Shown: positions 36,014-47,065, counted from the first letter of the stretch. The stretch: DNA of 64,000 nucleotides from Owenia fusiformis (GCA_903813345.2 CAIIXF020000001.1:620001-684000); one strand, 5' to 3'. The notes: generated from the letters alone by a model not told the origin. Program-made: numbers and translations.

Positions 36014-36865
36014 TGTTACGTTCGAAAATAACAGAAAGTAAAAACAGCAATTAAAATACGATAACAATATATTTATATTTTGAAAACTAAATAATATAAC
36101 AATAATATAAAGGAGGTTTAATACTTATGTGATGTCCAATCAATGATACGGCTTATTCTTGATGTCGATAAATGTCGTTGACGATACTTGAGAATGTTCC
36201 GGATCACGAAATGTTTCAATAATCGTTAATAGTTCTCCAATGTTTGTAATAATCCAATAATGTTTGTTGTAATCCTATAATGTTCGTATCCAATAATGTT
36301 TGATGATAATCCACAAATGTTTGATGATAATCCACAAATGTTTATGATAATCCACGAATATATATGATAATCCGTATATAATGTTTGTTGTAATATATGT
36401 CCATATAAAGTCCTCAGGTTGTATGTTTGTAGTGTTATAAATGTTCCCACAGTAATTATCTGCTAAGAAGATGTCCTTTTGATAAACTTTGAAATTCTGC
36501 TTTATTTAGTTCCTTTTAGATGTCCAGTTATGATTACTTAATTATCTGCTACTGAGTCCACTTTGCAGTTTTATTTATAATGTGAAAGAATCATCTAGAA
36601 AGAATCTTCTGGAACTGAGACTACTTGTTGAGTTTTGATTGGACATCTCCAGTCACATGATTAAGTCTTAATGAATGGTTATATTTTCTAGAACTCTCTG
36701 GATGGTCAAGAGTTAATGAGTCATTCAGTTCAGTTCTGTTTACAAGATACAGTGTATAATGTCATTGTGACCTTGACCCAAGATCTCTAATAAAGATCAG
36801 TTACAGTATATACATATAGATAAACTAAACTTAATGTGAATATAATAGAACATAATACTGTAACA
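36014..36865 (-). repeat. 5' LTR (minus-strand orientation)
   Basis: 852 bp, apparently identical to the copy at 31448-32299. The proline-type primer-binding site lies directly below 36014 on the minus strand. Confidence 0.9.
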
Positions 36866-36869
36866 CTAC

Positions 36870-37315
36870 AATTGGCCATAATGGCCAAACTGTTCTTGTG
36901 CATTTTCTCTTCTCCAAAATTCAAAACACTGCAATTTCCTAAAGATTCCCTTTACCTGTTTAAAAGAAGGAATGTCGTCATATGAACTGATACACTGTGT
37001 GTTTCTTACATGTATATTACGTAGAGTGTCTGAAACACTTTAAAAATCTTGAAAATCTGTCAGATCTCTTATAATCTATGAACATTGAAATAATTCAAAT
37101 AAGAGTAAGAACCATGTTGATATATAATAATTTTCACCTTTCCTGCGATATTGCAATCTCATTAAAGTTTCATGCTAGTTTGTGCGATTTAATTTTTTTA
37201 GTTCAAATAAATAATTCTTACTTTTGATATTATTTTTAAGAGGTAAAAAAGTAATGTGCTCTTGGTATTCTGACTGAATGCTGAATGTGAAAAATGCCCC
37301 AACTGACCGCTACTA
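36870..37315. other. Non-coding stretch of the large segment
   Basis: Continues the sequence interrupted by the LTR element. No supported frame. Confidence 0.35.
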
Positions 37316-37475
37316 TTTTTCTTTTATTAGACTCCAGATGCAAATCTGGAGTCTATTGTTTTTGCTACTTTTCTTATTAGACTCCAGATGAAGTCCGGAG
37401 TCTATTGTTTTTGCTTCTTTTCTTGTTATTAGACTCCAGATGAAGTCTGGAGTCTATTGTTTTTGCCAGTATTCT
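37316..37475 (+). repeat. Three tandem hairpin units around AGACTCCAGAT
   Basis: Three units of about 55-60 bp, each with AGACTCCAGAT, a 3-4 base loop, ATCTGGAGTCT (or CCGGAGTCT), then ATTGTTTTTGC. Each is a near-perfect stem of 9-11 bp. In the second and third units the stem stays paired except for one or two bases. Confidence 0.8.
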
Positions 37476-37869
37476 TATTATTAGAATGCCGGTTTCGAAG
37501 ACAGTCTACAATCTTGAGTCTTAACTTAGTTCACAATTTACCATTCTAGTTATTCTTAAACATAGCACGTTCTCTCAACAACCATAAGACATTCAGTAAA
37601 GACAATCATATGGTCGATTAAAGTACTATATCTAGTTCCTAGGAAATTTGTTCAATGTTTTATATAGGTCAATAACTAGGTCAAATCCAGTACTTTGTCA
37701 CTTATTAAATTTTCACGGTCATCCTTCTATATTTTCACTCCGGTTTTTTTCATTGTGTTCCTCATAAAAAAGTAACATAATGTAGATTTGTAGCCGATTT
37801 CGAGATATCAGTGTCTGAAAACGAGGTCCGAAAAAAGTACTACTTCCAGTTTATGAGCTATGATCAATG

Positions 37870-38985
37870 TAATAAATGTATCAAATCAAAAAATCAAATC
37901 ATATAATATCATATCAATCATATTGATCATATCATATCAAATAATATCATATAACATATCATTATCATATTAAACCATATCATATAACATATTATATATC
38001 ATATTATTTATTATCCAATGGTTACAAGGATATATATCGAATATCAGGTGAAGATATATTTGATATGTGGATCAAGATATCATATTTTAGCAAAAAATCC
38101 CCAAACCATCGAATATCACTTCTCAAACCATCGAATATCACTTCTCAAAAAGTGATATTCGATGGTTTCAAAAGTGATATTCGATGGTTTCGATTTTTTC
38201 AATAATTCTTTGTCAAATTTTTTCTAAAATTTTTTTTTCAATATTTTCTCTAAAAAAAATTTCCTTCAAAATTTTTTTTCAATAATTTTTTCCTTCAAAA
38301 TTTTTGAAACCTTCAAAATCTTTTTTCAAAAATGATTTCCTTCAAATTTTTTTTTCAAAAACTTTTTTCGAAATCTTTTTAAAAAAAAGTTTTTTAACAT
38401 TTTTTTCGCTGGGTTAGGATTTCCCATGGGATAAACGGACAATCCTATGGTTTTTCAAAAATATCAATTATATCCACTCATGGATATCAATATCTTCACT
38501 CATTCGCTGCGCTCACTCGTAAAGATATCAATATCCACTCATGGATATAAATGATATTTTTTCAAAACCATAGGATATTCCTATAATATCATATATCATC
38601 ATATGATATGTCATATTATATATCATATCGTATATCATATCATATATCATATCGTATATCATATCGTACATCATACTGTATATCATATCTTATCCTATTA
38701 TATCATATCGATCATATCATATATCATATCATATAGCAAATCATATCATATCATATTAAATCATATCATATAACATATTATATATCATATCATTTAATAT
38801 CATATAACATCATTTGATATATCATATCGTATATCATATTGTATATCATATAATATATCATATCGTATATCATATCATATCAAATATCATATTGAATCAT
38901 ATCGTACATCATGCTGTATATCATATCATATATCATAGTATATCATATCGTATATCATATCATATCAAATATCATATTAAATCAA
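37870..38985. repeat. ATATC/CATAT satellite blocks enclosing AT-rich repeat copy B
   Basis: Two blocks (about 37870-38030 and 38580-38985) of variants of ATATCATATCATAT. Between them, 38090-38590 is the AT-rich element that also occurs, split, at 23951-26560: two AACCATCGAATATCACTTCT units, their inverse, a T-rich core, GCTGGGTTAGGATTTCCC and GGATATTCCTATAATATC. The open frame at 38814-39059 is satellite translation. Confidence 0.75.
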
Positions 38986-39604
38986 TGATAAACTGTCAAA
39001 CCAAAGAGATAACGAGAACAAAAATGTGTCATGGTGCCGTGGCTGCTATAGTGAAGTAGTGAACATCAATAAACTAAAAAGATTTGAAGACAAGTACAAC
39101 AAAAAACAAGAAAATCTAGCCAAAATATCAACCAGTCAACAGTCAGTGCCAGCACTTGAAACAAGTGCCAGTGTTTATCTGAGATCCTCAAATAAGACTA
39201 AAGCAGGGAGAGGAGAAGCATGTATTTTTTGCTCAAAATCTGGGAAAAAGTTAAGAAGGGCTGGTGAAGATGTCAGGAAATATTTGACAAAAATTGCTAA
39301 GTCAAATTCAGAATGGTCAGTGAGGCTACAGAGCACAAACATAGCATACCACCTTGCCTGTTATGTTCAACACCAAAGGTCAGTGTCCTCTCATAAAGGA
39401 GGCAAAGATGATGTCCAAAGAGCATTTTTGCAATCAGTACGAAGTAAACTTGACCAAAGTAGTTCATCTGAGAACAGCATTGACATGTCCTCAGTTGAGG
39501 AAATATATTCCGATGAAATTCGGAAACATGGAATTGATGATATTCAACAACCTCACAGAAAAACAATAAAACTCTTGCTCAAGGGGAGTTTCAAAGCAGC
39601 TTAA
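38981..39604 (+). CDS. CXC-protein gene, N-terminal part (frameshift before the next part)
   Basis: The frame is open from 38981 and clearly protein-like from about 39050 (NINKLKRFEDKYNKKQENL). It carries a cysteine/histidine cluster with CIFCSKSGKKLRRAG and, about 35 residues on, YHLACYVQHQR, a C2HC-like zinc site. It stops at 39604, but the neighbouring frame continues the protein (39600-41809). The G-run at about 39581-39584 is the likely site of a one-base change. The start is unresolved: an acceptor-like CTGCTATAG ends at 39051, and an upstream exon is probable. I recall related proteins as multicopy families in cnidarian and mollusc genomes; that is recollection, not a search result. 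Confidence 0.6.
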   Translation: MNDKLSNQRDNENKNVSWCRGCYSEVVNINKLKRFEDKYNKKQENLAKISTSQQSVPALETSASVYLRSSNKTKAGRGEACIFCSKSGKKLRRAGEDVRKYLTKIAKSNSEWSVRLQSTNIAYHLACYVQHQRSVSSHKGGKDDVQRAFLQSVRSKLDQSSSSENSIDMSSVEEIYSDEIRKHGIDDIQQPHRKTIKLLLKGSFKAA

Positions 39605-41809
39605 TAAATCAGAATTGGTGGTCCTCCCAAATTCCAACACACTGGATACAATTAAAGAGACAGCAGACATAGTTCGCAGTGATATTTTACTATCGAGATC
39701 TGATTGGAAATTTCAAGGCTCACTGCAGCAAAACAACATTCCTCAATCACTAAGAAACCTTATCAGTCTACTCCTCTATGGTGATATTGGCAGTAGGGAA
39801 GGAAATGGTGCCTCTTCTGAAGTAATGGTGAAGACACTATGCAACCAAATCATATATTCAGTACAATCTCCAATACAGTCTAAAAATAAAGACTTGGTTA
39901 AACAAAGGCATCGGGTAGAAACTCCATTATCTGTAGCAATAGCAATGAGAATACATTTGACGACAAGGAGTAAAAAGCTAGTCAATTTTCTACATCTTGC
40001 AGGGATGGCATCAAGCTATTATCAAATAAACAGAATCGAAACCCAAATGTGTAATGCAGTGTTGAAAAGGATGACAGAGACAAATGGACTGTACATTCCA
40101 GCAGGTCTGGTGAAAGGCATCTCTGTCGTCATATCAGTTGACAACCTTGACTTTCAAGAAGATACATCAGATGGCAAAAACACATTGCATGCTACTGTTG
40201 TCAACATCTTCCAACAAGAAAATGATGGTGACTCCATACATGGACCTTTATCACTGGATAGTTCTGATGGAAAGGAATTGCCAATTCCAGAGATACTCAC
40301 TGAAATCAATACTGATTGTGAAGTCAGAGAAAAAACACCAGACAGATCCCCCAAATATACAGATCCATATGAACCAAAATATAACCCCAATGGCATTCCT
40401 TTAATGGAGAAGAAAGAAGATGTCAGCTGGGTAATTGGGAGATATCAAACAAGGACAGATGGAGAGCAGTGTATTCAGTCGTGGAATGGCTACAATTCAT
40501 TGATGAATGATGGAAAAGATTCACGTCCTCTCACAAAAAGTTTCATCCTTCCATTGATAAGGGCACCAGCACATAACCATTCCACACTTTTTCATGTGCT
40601 AAAACTGAGCCAAGACATAAACACATTTGTGGTTGACGATGAAGAAAGCAGGACAGTGGTTACCCTTGATATGGGATTGTATCCCAGTGCACTTAAAGTT
40701 CAACAAAACAACCCTGTCTTCAATAAGATCATAATCCGAATAGGTGAGATGCATACAGTAATTTGCACACTTAGGGCAATAGGTGCCTTCGTTGAAAACA
40801 GTGGTCTGGATGACGCATGGGTTCAGTCTGAATTGTATTCCTCAACGACTGTAAGACAGATCCTCGAAGGAAGACACATGAAAAGAGCAATCCATGCTCA
40901 CATTGTTACAAGTGAGGCTCTTCTGAATCTGATGATCGAAGCATTTGTCGAAATAGCTGGCAATATAAACATTGAGACTCTGCAAAATACAGCATCAAAG
41001 CTAAATATAGCTTGCCAGTCTGAGAATCCGCAGTCTGTTCAGTCATCAGCCAATGACTTAGAAAAATTCTGGAAGGACCAATTAGAATACAGTGTCAAAG
41101 AATTCGTAAAGGCAAGAGGGAATCTGATAGTGAAAGCAATGATGCAATATCTGAGGATGGTAGCAACCATGCTTGATTTCATCAGGGCCAGTCGAGAGGG
41201 GAACTGGGCTCTCCATCTATCTTCATTAGAACGCCTCTGCAACTATTTCTTTGCTATGGACAGGTTAAAATATGCCCAATTTGGGCCACTATATCTTCAA
41301 GAAATGAAACAGTTGAAAGGAACGCTGGTATGGAACCAGATGGAGCAAGGCAATTTCTGTGTGAAGAAAACAAAATTTGCATTTACCAGTCTAGGTGTAG
41401 ACCATGCACTAGAACAAGGTAATAAAGAGATCAAAAGTGTTGGAGGTGTGATCGGTATCACACAAAACCCCAAAACCCTCACTAAGCATTTTCTCATTGC
41501 TCCGGAGATGAAAATCCTGGCAAAAGAAGCAGACGAATTGCTTAGCGGTCACTCAGACACCTCAGATTCAAGTCCTTCACTGAAACACCATGATGTATCA
41601 TCGAGTATGACAAAAAACACAGAGAAGAACTTGATGAAACTTATAAATACCCTAAAGGAATATGGAAATCCTTTCAAGGAGGATAATGAAGCACTGACTA
41701 ATATAATGACTAAAGCCATCATAAATGAACCAATAGATGATATAACTGACATGAACCAACCTCTAGATCTTGATCCGGAAAAACAAGGTTGGAAGCTTGA
41801 GAATGACTG
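39585..41809 (+). CDS. Large unrecognised CXC-family protein, main exon
   Basis: About 740 codons, ending at a GTAGGT donor inside the codon after END; the TAG at 41811 is intronic. Notable blocks: ISVVISVDNLDFQEDT with SDGKNTLHATVVNIFQ (about residues 170-200), VVTLDMGLYPSALKVQ (about 350), and IIIRIGEMHTVICTLRAIGA (about 372). The Asp residues in VDNLD and TLDMGLY and the R-x-G-x-x-H motif recur at conserved-looking spots and may form an RNase-H-like or other catalytic core. That is inference. The C-terminal exon adds a CXC zinc domain. Its position between long inverted repeats makes a transposase role plausible; I cannot name the superfamily. Confidence 0.75.
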
Positions 41810-41978
41810 GTAGGTTATCCATCAATGTAACAATCTGAGAAGAGCAGATATATTATGACGAAATTGCTGCTAATGTTTTTTTTTATAAAACTTTGGCAAT
41901 CAATTGTTTGCATAATTTTGTTTACTAATGGAATTAAATAGCAATAATAAACCTGTATATTCCATATATTGTTTACAG
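41810..41978 (+). other. Intron of the CXC-protein gene (169 bp)
   Basis: Donor GTAGGT at 41810 and acceptor TTGTTTACAG ending at 41978. Splicing removes an in-frame TAG and keeps phase (TG|T), joining the main exon to the cysteine-rich exon. Confidence 0.8.
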
Positions 41979-42189
41979 TTATGCACCAGTAGTGACAAAC
42001 CTTAAGCCAGCACCAGATGCAGTGCTTGAACTCATCAAATGTGGATGTTCACCTGGCAAGTGCAAAGACAATAGATGCCAGTGCAGAAAAGTTGGATCCG
42101 GACTAGTTTGTACTGAACTATGTGGATGCTGTGGGGACTGTGAAAATACAGAAATATTGGGTGACATAAATGAAGAATCCAATGACTGA
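41979..42189 (+). CDS. C-terminal exon with CXC (tesmin/TSO1-like) zinc motif
   Basis: Starts YAPVVTNLKPAPDAVLELIK and continues CGCSPGKCKDNRCQCRKVG and then CTELCGCCGDC, ending at a TGA. The spacing CxC-x4-C-x4-CxC-x6-C-x3-CxC-x2-C is that of one CXC half-domain, a zinc-binding DNA-binding module known from tesmin/TSO1/LIN54-type proteins. Here a single half is present at the C-terminus. In a mobile-element protein it would plausibly bind the element ends. Confidence 0.85.
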
Positions 42190-42389
42190 ATTTACATATA
42201 CAAATTTATTAAAGCCTTGCATATTATAACCCAATGATGGACTAAACCAACACTACTGCTGTGAAGAGGAGATGAAAAGTAATAAGACTATGAGGTGTAT
42301 ACATATGTATAGTGTATTTGAGTAATTTGGTAAAGAATTAAAACAATTGAAATATGAGATTACTTTACAATACCAGTATGAGAAATACA

Positions 42390-43677
42390 AAAGGCTAATA
42401 ATATGATGTCACAATAGCAAAAATCAGTAGTCAATAAAATGTTCTAACTTTCCATTAAACTTTAAAAATTACAATTAAAACTGAAAAAAGTTTTACCAAT
42501 GTCAGAATGAATTTCTATTTTTATGCCTCTTTCTGTGCTTACAGGTCTGGTTGCTATGGAAACCATTGCAACCAGAAACAGTTTTCCAATTACTGATGTG
42601 TCCATATCTGAATTTCTTAACCAAAGACATCATTGAAACAAATATAGTAAAATTAGCACAGTAACAAGCATTTACTTTGTTGAAATACAATTATTTTCAT
42701 GGGATGGAAAGGAAAACTAAAATGTGAATTTATGTGAATTTATTTGAGTTTGAAAAAGAGCCCAATTCGAGCTATCATGAGTCATGACATCACAATGGCG
42801 AACAATCGATTGTTTAAACGTAATTCCAAGTTTCCTTATTTTTCTTTAATTTCTAGTAATGAGCAGGAAAATGATAAAAACTCTACAATGTACTGCTTCC
42901 TCATGTATTTTATGTCTGTTTCTAAGCTAAAAGTACGATTTCTATGGACACTGTTGCCCCTAGCAACGACACTTAATTTACAGACTGCAACATCAACAAC
43001 TCCAACTAAATAAAATGCACAACTGCCAATTTGAAACAAAACTTGCATAAGATGAGGAAACATTTCAAATAAAAATATATCATAAATTAGTAATTCAAAA
43101 AATTGTGAATGTTATGTTATTTAGATCTATGAAATTGCACTATTGTAGTGGCCCCCTAGTTTCAATCACCCCTGGAACAGAATGGTTTTATTTTCATGTA
43201 GAGTCAGTGCCATAGCTGGAAAGAGCACATCAAAATTAACAAATGTCCCAGACATTTACCTACTTTCGGTATTTTGAAGAGGTAAAAAAGTAATTGTAAT
43301 GTGGAATTATATGTAAATTAGGAAAAATAACAAAATTTGGGCTATTATGACATCACAATAGCTCAAAAATCAATTGTTCACCAAATTGTGTTAAATGACA
43401 AATTCCCCTATTACTTCCCTTTACTTCACAATAAATATTATGAAAAATGATTATAATTAAAAATAATCTACAACAACTTTTGTATTTTTAGGCCCGTTGC
43501 AAGGTAAAATGTGTGGTTGCTATGGAAATGGTTGCCCCTAGCAACAACATTCATGTTACAGATTTGGCAACATCAAAATTCTTATTCAGCACCTCAAACT
43601 CTATAAAGTACACTATGTTGCCAAGCTGTAACAAAAATTTCCCACGAGACCACTTAACAGCCCGGACTACTGTGAGG
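42390..43677 (-). repeat. Right long terminal inverted repeat with three internal modules
   Basis: Three diverged direct modules are visible at about 43677-43130, 43060-42750 and 42650-42390. Each has a (T)ATGACATCACAA(T) word and a palindrome such as GTTGCTATGGAAATGG or TTGCCCCTAGCAAC, followed by TTACAGA(T/C)TxGCAACATC in the outer two. The outer module is the best match to the left end of the segment. The frames at 42744-43013 and 43513-43695 are repeat translations. Confidence 0.7.
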
Positions 43678-43689
43678 CATTGCGATTCA

Positions 43690-44286
43690 TGTTGAAATTG
43701 TCATGACTAATATATTATAACATCAAAATGTTGATTGTAAACGTTTTTCAAAGGGTCACACTCCGTTCGCAAAGGCTGCCATCAGAGTTAGTGAAACACA
43801 ATTATTCAGAATCATGGCCATCATGTGGAAATTATATCTTTCGATACATTGTTGAAACTTACCGAGCATAAAAAGGCCTACTGGCTTTTCATAAATAAGC
43901 GTCCCTAAAAATCAACTCGCTAACTAGTTTATGTAGCATGCCTTACAACGAATCGATTCTATAAGAATCCTAAAATGTCAAACTATGAGTTGTATAGGGG
44001 ATGAGTAAGAGTTGTCCAGGGGATGAGTTGTCTAGGGTTGAGTTGTCCAGGGGATGAGTTGTCTATGGGATCATTTGTCTGGAAGCCACTTGAGCCGTCC
44101 ATATTGCATCACATAGATTAACTTCATATCCATCTATCTGTCCAAATGAGCATGATATATGAGGAAACGGCAGAAAACAGACACACATATAAACAAACAC
44201 ACATCGGACACACACGTATACAAGTCGGTATAAGTCGGTGGGGTCGATCTTTTTCGTAAATCCTAGGCACATACGCATGTAGGGAA
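43690..44286. other. Non-coding stretch
   Basis: No gene. Near 43995-44075, GGGGATGAGTTGTC recurs three to four times as a small tandem repeat. Confidence 0.4.
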
Positions 44287-44995
44287 AAGCTGATGACAGT
44301 GACACTACATACACGCACGTAAACACATATATTGTAATAGCTGATGACAATGACACTACACTACACACACGCACGTAAACACACATATTGTAATAGCTGA
44401 TGACAATGACACTACACTACACACACGCACGTAAACACACATATTGGAATAGCTGATGACAATGACACTACACTACACACACGCACGTAAACACACATAT
44501 TGTAATAGCTGATGACAATGACACTACACTACACGCACGTAAACACACATATTGTAATAGCTGATGACAATGACACTACATACACGCACGTAAACACACA
44601 TATTGTAATAGCTGATGACAGTGATACTACACACACGCACGTAAACACATATATTGTAACAGCTGATGACAATGACACTACACGCACGCACGTAAACACA
44701 TATATTGTAATAGCTGATGACAATGACACTACATACACGCACGTAAACACACATATTGTAATAGCTGATGACAGTGACACTACACACACGCACGTAAACA
44801 CATATATTGTAATAGCTGATGACAATGACACTACATACACGCACGTAAACACACATATTGTAATAGCTGATGACAGTAACACTACACACACGCACGTAAA
44901 CACATGTATTGTAATAGCTGATGACAGTGACACTACACACACGCACGTAAACACACATATTGTAATAGCTGATGACAATGACACTACACACACCA
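44287..44995. repeat. About 50-56 bp minisatellite, 14 copies
   Basis: Units of AGCTGATGACAATGACACTA, then CA-rich ACACGCACGTAAACACA, then CATATTGTAAT. Variation is mainly in the length of the ACAC stretch and in an A/G swap in GACAATGAC. It stays open on both strands (up to 203 residues), so those frames are not genes. Confidence 0.9.
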
Positions 44996-46950
44996 TTAGT
45001 GTGCCCCATGGCAAGTAACAAACAGAAAACGGTAGACAAAAACAAACAAAAACAATTGGACAAACGGAACGTTGACAATTTTATACCTCTAAAGAAAGCT
45101 AAGGGATGCGTAAAAATGTGTTCAATGTTTAACATTCGGCATATTCTTTATTTGAGAATACTTCGTCTCACATTGCACATTGAAAATATCAAAGCACACG
45201 TTTTGTTTTCAACGATGAAATACACGACTTGCACCAAAATGAAAGTTGGGAAAATACATAGTATAGTGTGGTAAAAACATTGGGTAATTTAAAAATCGAT
45301 CGTTTTTTGTCAGATTACAATTTTTTACTTTTCAGCATGAATAGACGGTTGGGATCTGAAAACAACCTGATGCCAGAGCGGCATCCCTGGGCAACTCTCT
45401 ACAAAGCATTTTCCTTATTCCCTAAACAATCCACAGGGGTAGTTTCAAACACACAGTAAAGATTAACAAATTGAGATGTGCTGTTCAAATTAACTGTCTT
45501 GCAGTCTCTTATTTTTGATTATGAAATATGATTAATACGATTTATTATGTCATTATACAATGTACATTAAAAAATGATTCCTGTATTTCATAATGTACAT
45601 CTAATAATGAATAAATATGAATTTTATCTTGGGGGTATGGTTTTCTATAGAGAGTTGCCAAAAGGTGCTGTTCGGGTCTGTAAACCTTCTATTCATGCTG
45701 AAAACATCGATACAGCTTCCAACATTTTCCCAGAAGATATAGTTATGCTGTATGATCGTGGTTGGGTATATGAAAACCATGCGATCCTACCACATAGTTG
45801 TAACTCACAATTGATTTGGAATCCAAGCATATTATGATATACAGGGCGCATCAAAACACAACAAGTAGATTAATCATTATAAAGCTACATTTCTCCTCTT
45901 TCCAAAGATATGACATTTATTTACTTAGGATCATGGTTGGCTGCAAAACCAGTGCATGGGCATAGGTCCTATTTGAAGAAGGTGTGGCAGTTGTGGCCTA
46001 CACAGTTAGTGCTCATACTATACTCATAATCATGAAAGATTACATCTCACACCCCTTCACATGACCATCATTTCTTTGCCCATTGAGGTTGCTTTATCTC
46101 TCCATGTAATTGAGAGCTTCTCGAGTCATCTGTGGGAATCAGATCAAACGAAGAACGACAACCAGCTGTTGGTGATTCTTTCTCGATGTGTTGCAGTCTT
46201 CCAATGGCAACAGACCCATGCACCGACTTTTGTAATGTCTAAAACCTGGTCCAAAACTTATTTTTGCCCACTTTGCAAAAGGAATGATTACTCAGCTAAG
46301 CATCATGTCATGTAAATAAGTGACATACATTTGAAAAGGGGAAAATGTGACTTCATTATACAGTCAATGAAAATGATGCAGTCATCACTGGTTTTACGGT
46401 TTAACGATTTATTTGCTCGTTGCGTAGTTTTTGATACGCACTGTATTACAGATGGAAAGCATGATTAGTTTTGGGTACTTAGAAACCATACACAGTGCGA
46501 TATATAGATCAGCTCTAACATATGAATGATTGTTGGTATTTGGAAACATACATACCATGTATCCGAGTACCATCCTTTAAGATGTCCTCTTAACATGAAA
46601 CAAAAGAAATACTAGAGAGAGACTTTAATTGAATTAAGATGTATTTTTCTATATTGATGGAATGTGCAAAAGCGGCTGACAAACTTGCTTAACGGAAAGC
46701 TAAATCCTTATTTATTTCGTGCTGGTATAGTGATATATTTGTATATATTTACATGTATTACATACCTAGCGAAGCATTTGTATGGAAGTCAATGGGAAAG
46801 TTAGCGAGCTATATCCACCGATATTGCCCGATTACCCCGATATAGCCCGCTTACCTCGTTTTGATATTAGATTTATTTAATAACCATGATAATATCATGA
46901 CGTCACGTCATTGATACAAAGTAACCATGGGAACAAAGGCATGTAATACA
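44996..46950. other. Stretch without a supported gene
   Basis: Several frames of 60-100 codons occur. The one at 45574-45837 (plus) has protein-like composition in its middle (ELPKGAVRVCKPSIHAENID), but no splice context or family could be recognised. Treated as unassigned. Confidence 0.3.
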
Positions 46951-46953
46951 TCA

Positions 46954-47065
46954 GTTATGTCACTATGACGTGAAATATGCCTTCGTTCTTGCCCAAATAT
47001 AGAGCCTCCCAAGGTCGGCCTATATTGGGAGAACTCAGGCATATTTCACGTCATAGTGACATAAC
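46954..47065. mobile_element. Short palindromic MITE-like hairpin
   Basis: The arms GTTATGTCACTATGACGTGA... (46954-46982) and their inverse at about 47037-47065 are a perfect match of about 29 bp. An inner pair, CCCAAATATAG against CTATATTGGG, lets the whole 112 bp fold. The frame at 46977-47159 is accidental. Confidence 0.75.

Larger units (their letters stand above)
31448..36865 (-). mobile_element. Ty3/gypsy-type LTR retrotransposon, Gmr1-like gene order, recent insertion
   Basis: Two 852-bp LTRs (31448-32299 and 36014-36865) look identical over everything compared, flanked by a CTAC duplication (31444-31447, 36866-36869). Read on the minus strand, the primer-binding site directly after the 5' LTR is TGGGGGCTCGTCCGGGAT, the classic proline-tRNA type. 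The polypurine tract before the 3' LTR is AAGGAGGGAGG. Internal coding is Gag, protease, then integrase, with no RT or RNase H. Integrase right after protease matches Gmr1-like elements, where RT follows integrase; here everything after integrase has been lost, so the copy is non-autonomous. It inserted into the larger transposon-like segment. Confidence 0.9.
29151..43677. mobile_element. Large (about 14.5 kb) DNA-transposon-like segment with long terminal inverted repeats and a CXC-protein gene
   Basis: Left end CACACTGTAGTCCGGGCTGT and right end (inverted) CCTCACAGTAGTCCGGGCTG align with a one-base offset. High similarity continues inward for about 560 bp and then more loosely to about 1.3 kb (29151-30430 against 43677-42390). 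CATT lies immediately outside both ends, a candidate 4-bp target duplication. Contents in order: tRNA-derived sequence, candidate first exon, 79-bp repeats, an inserted LTR retrotransposon (31448-36865), hairpin repeats, ATATC satellite with an AT-rich element, and the spliced CXC-protein gene. Without the LTR insert it would be about 9.1 kb. The superfamily is not recognised, and transposition by the encoded protein is inference. Confidence 0.6.

Noticed and set aside
39615-41813. Taking the TTG at 39615 as start and TAG at 41811-41813 as stop of the CXC gene
   Set aside because: The frame is protein-like upstream of 39615, and the TAG lies inside a GT-AG intron whose removal joins the cysteine-rich exon in phase.
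44512-45135. Open frames of 161-203 residues on both strands
   Set aside because: Translations of the 50-56 bp CA-rich minisatellite.
45574-45837. 87-codon plus-strand frame with protein-like middle
   Set aside because: No family, splice context or repeat copy recognised; length is within chance for the region.
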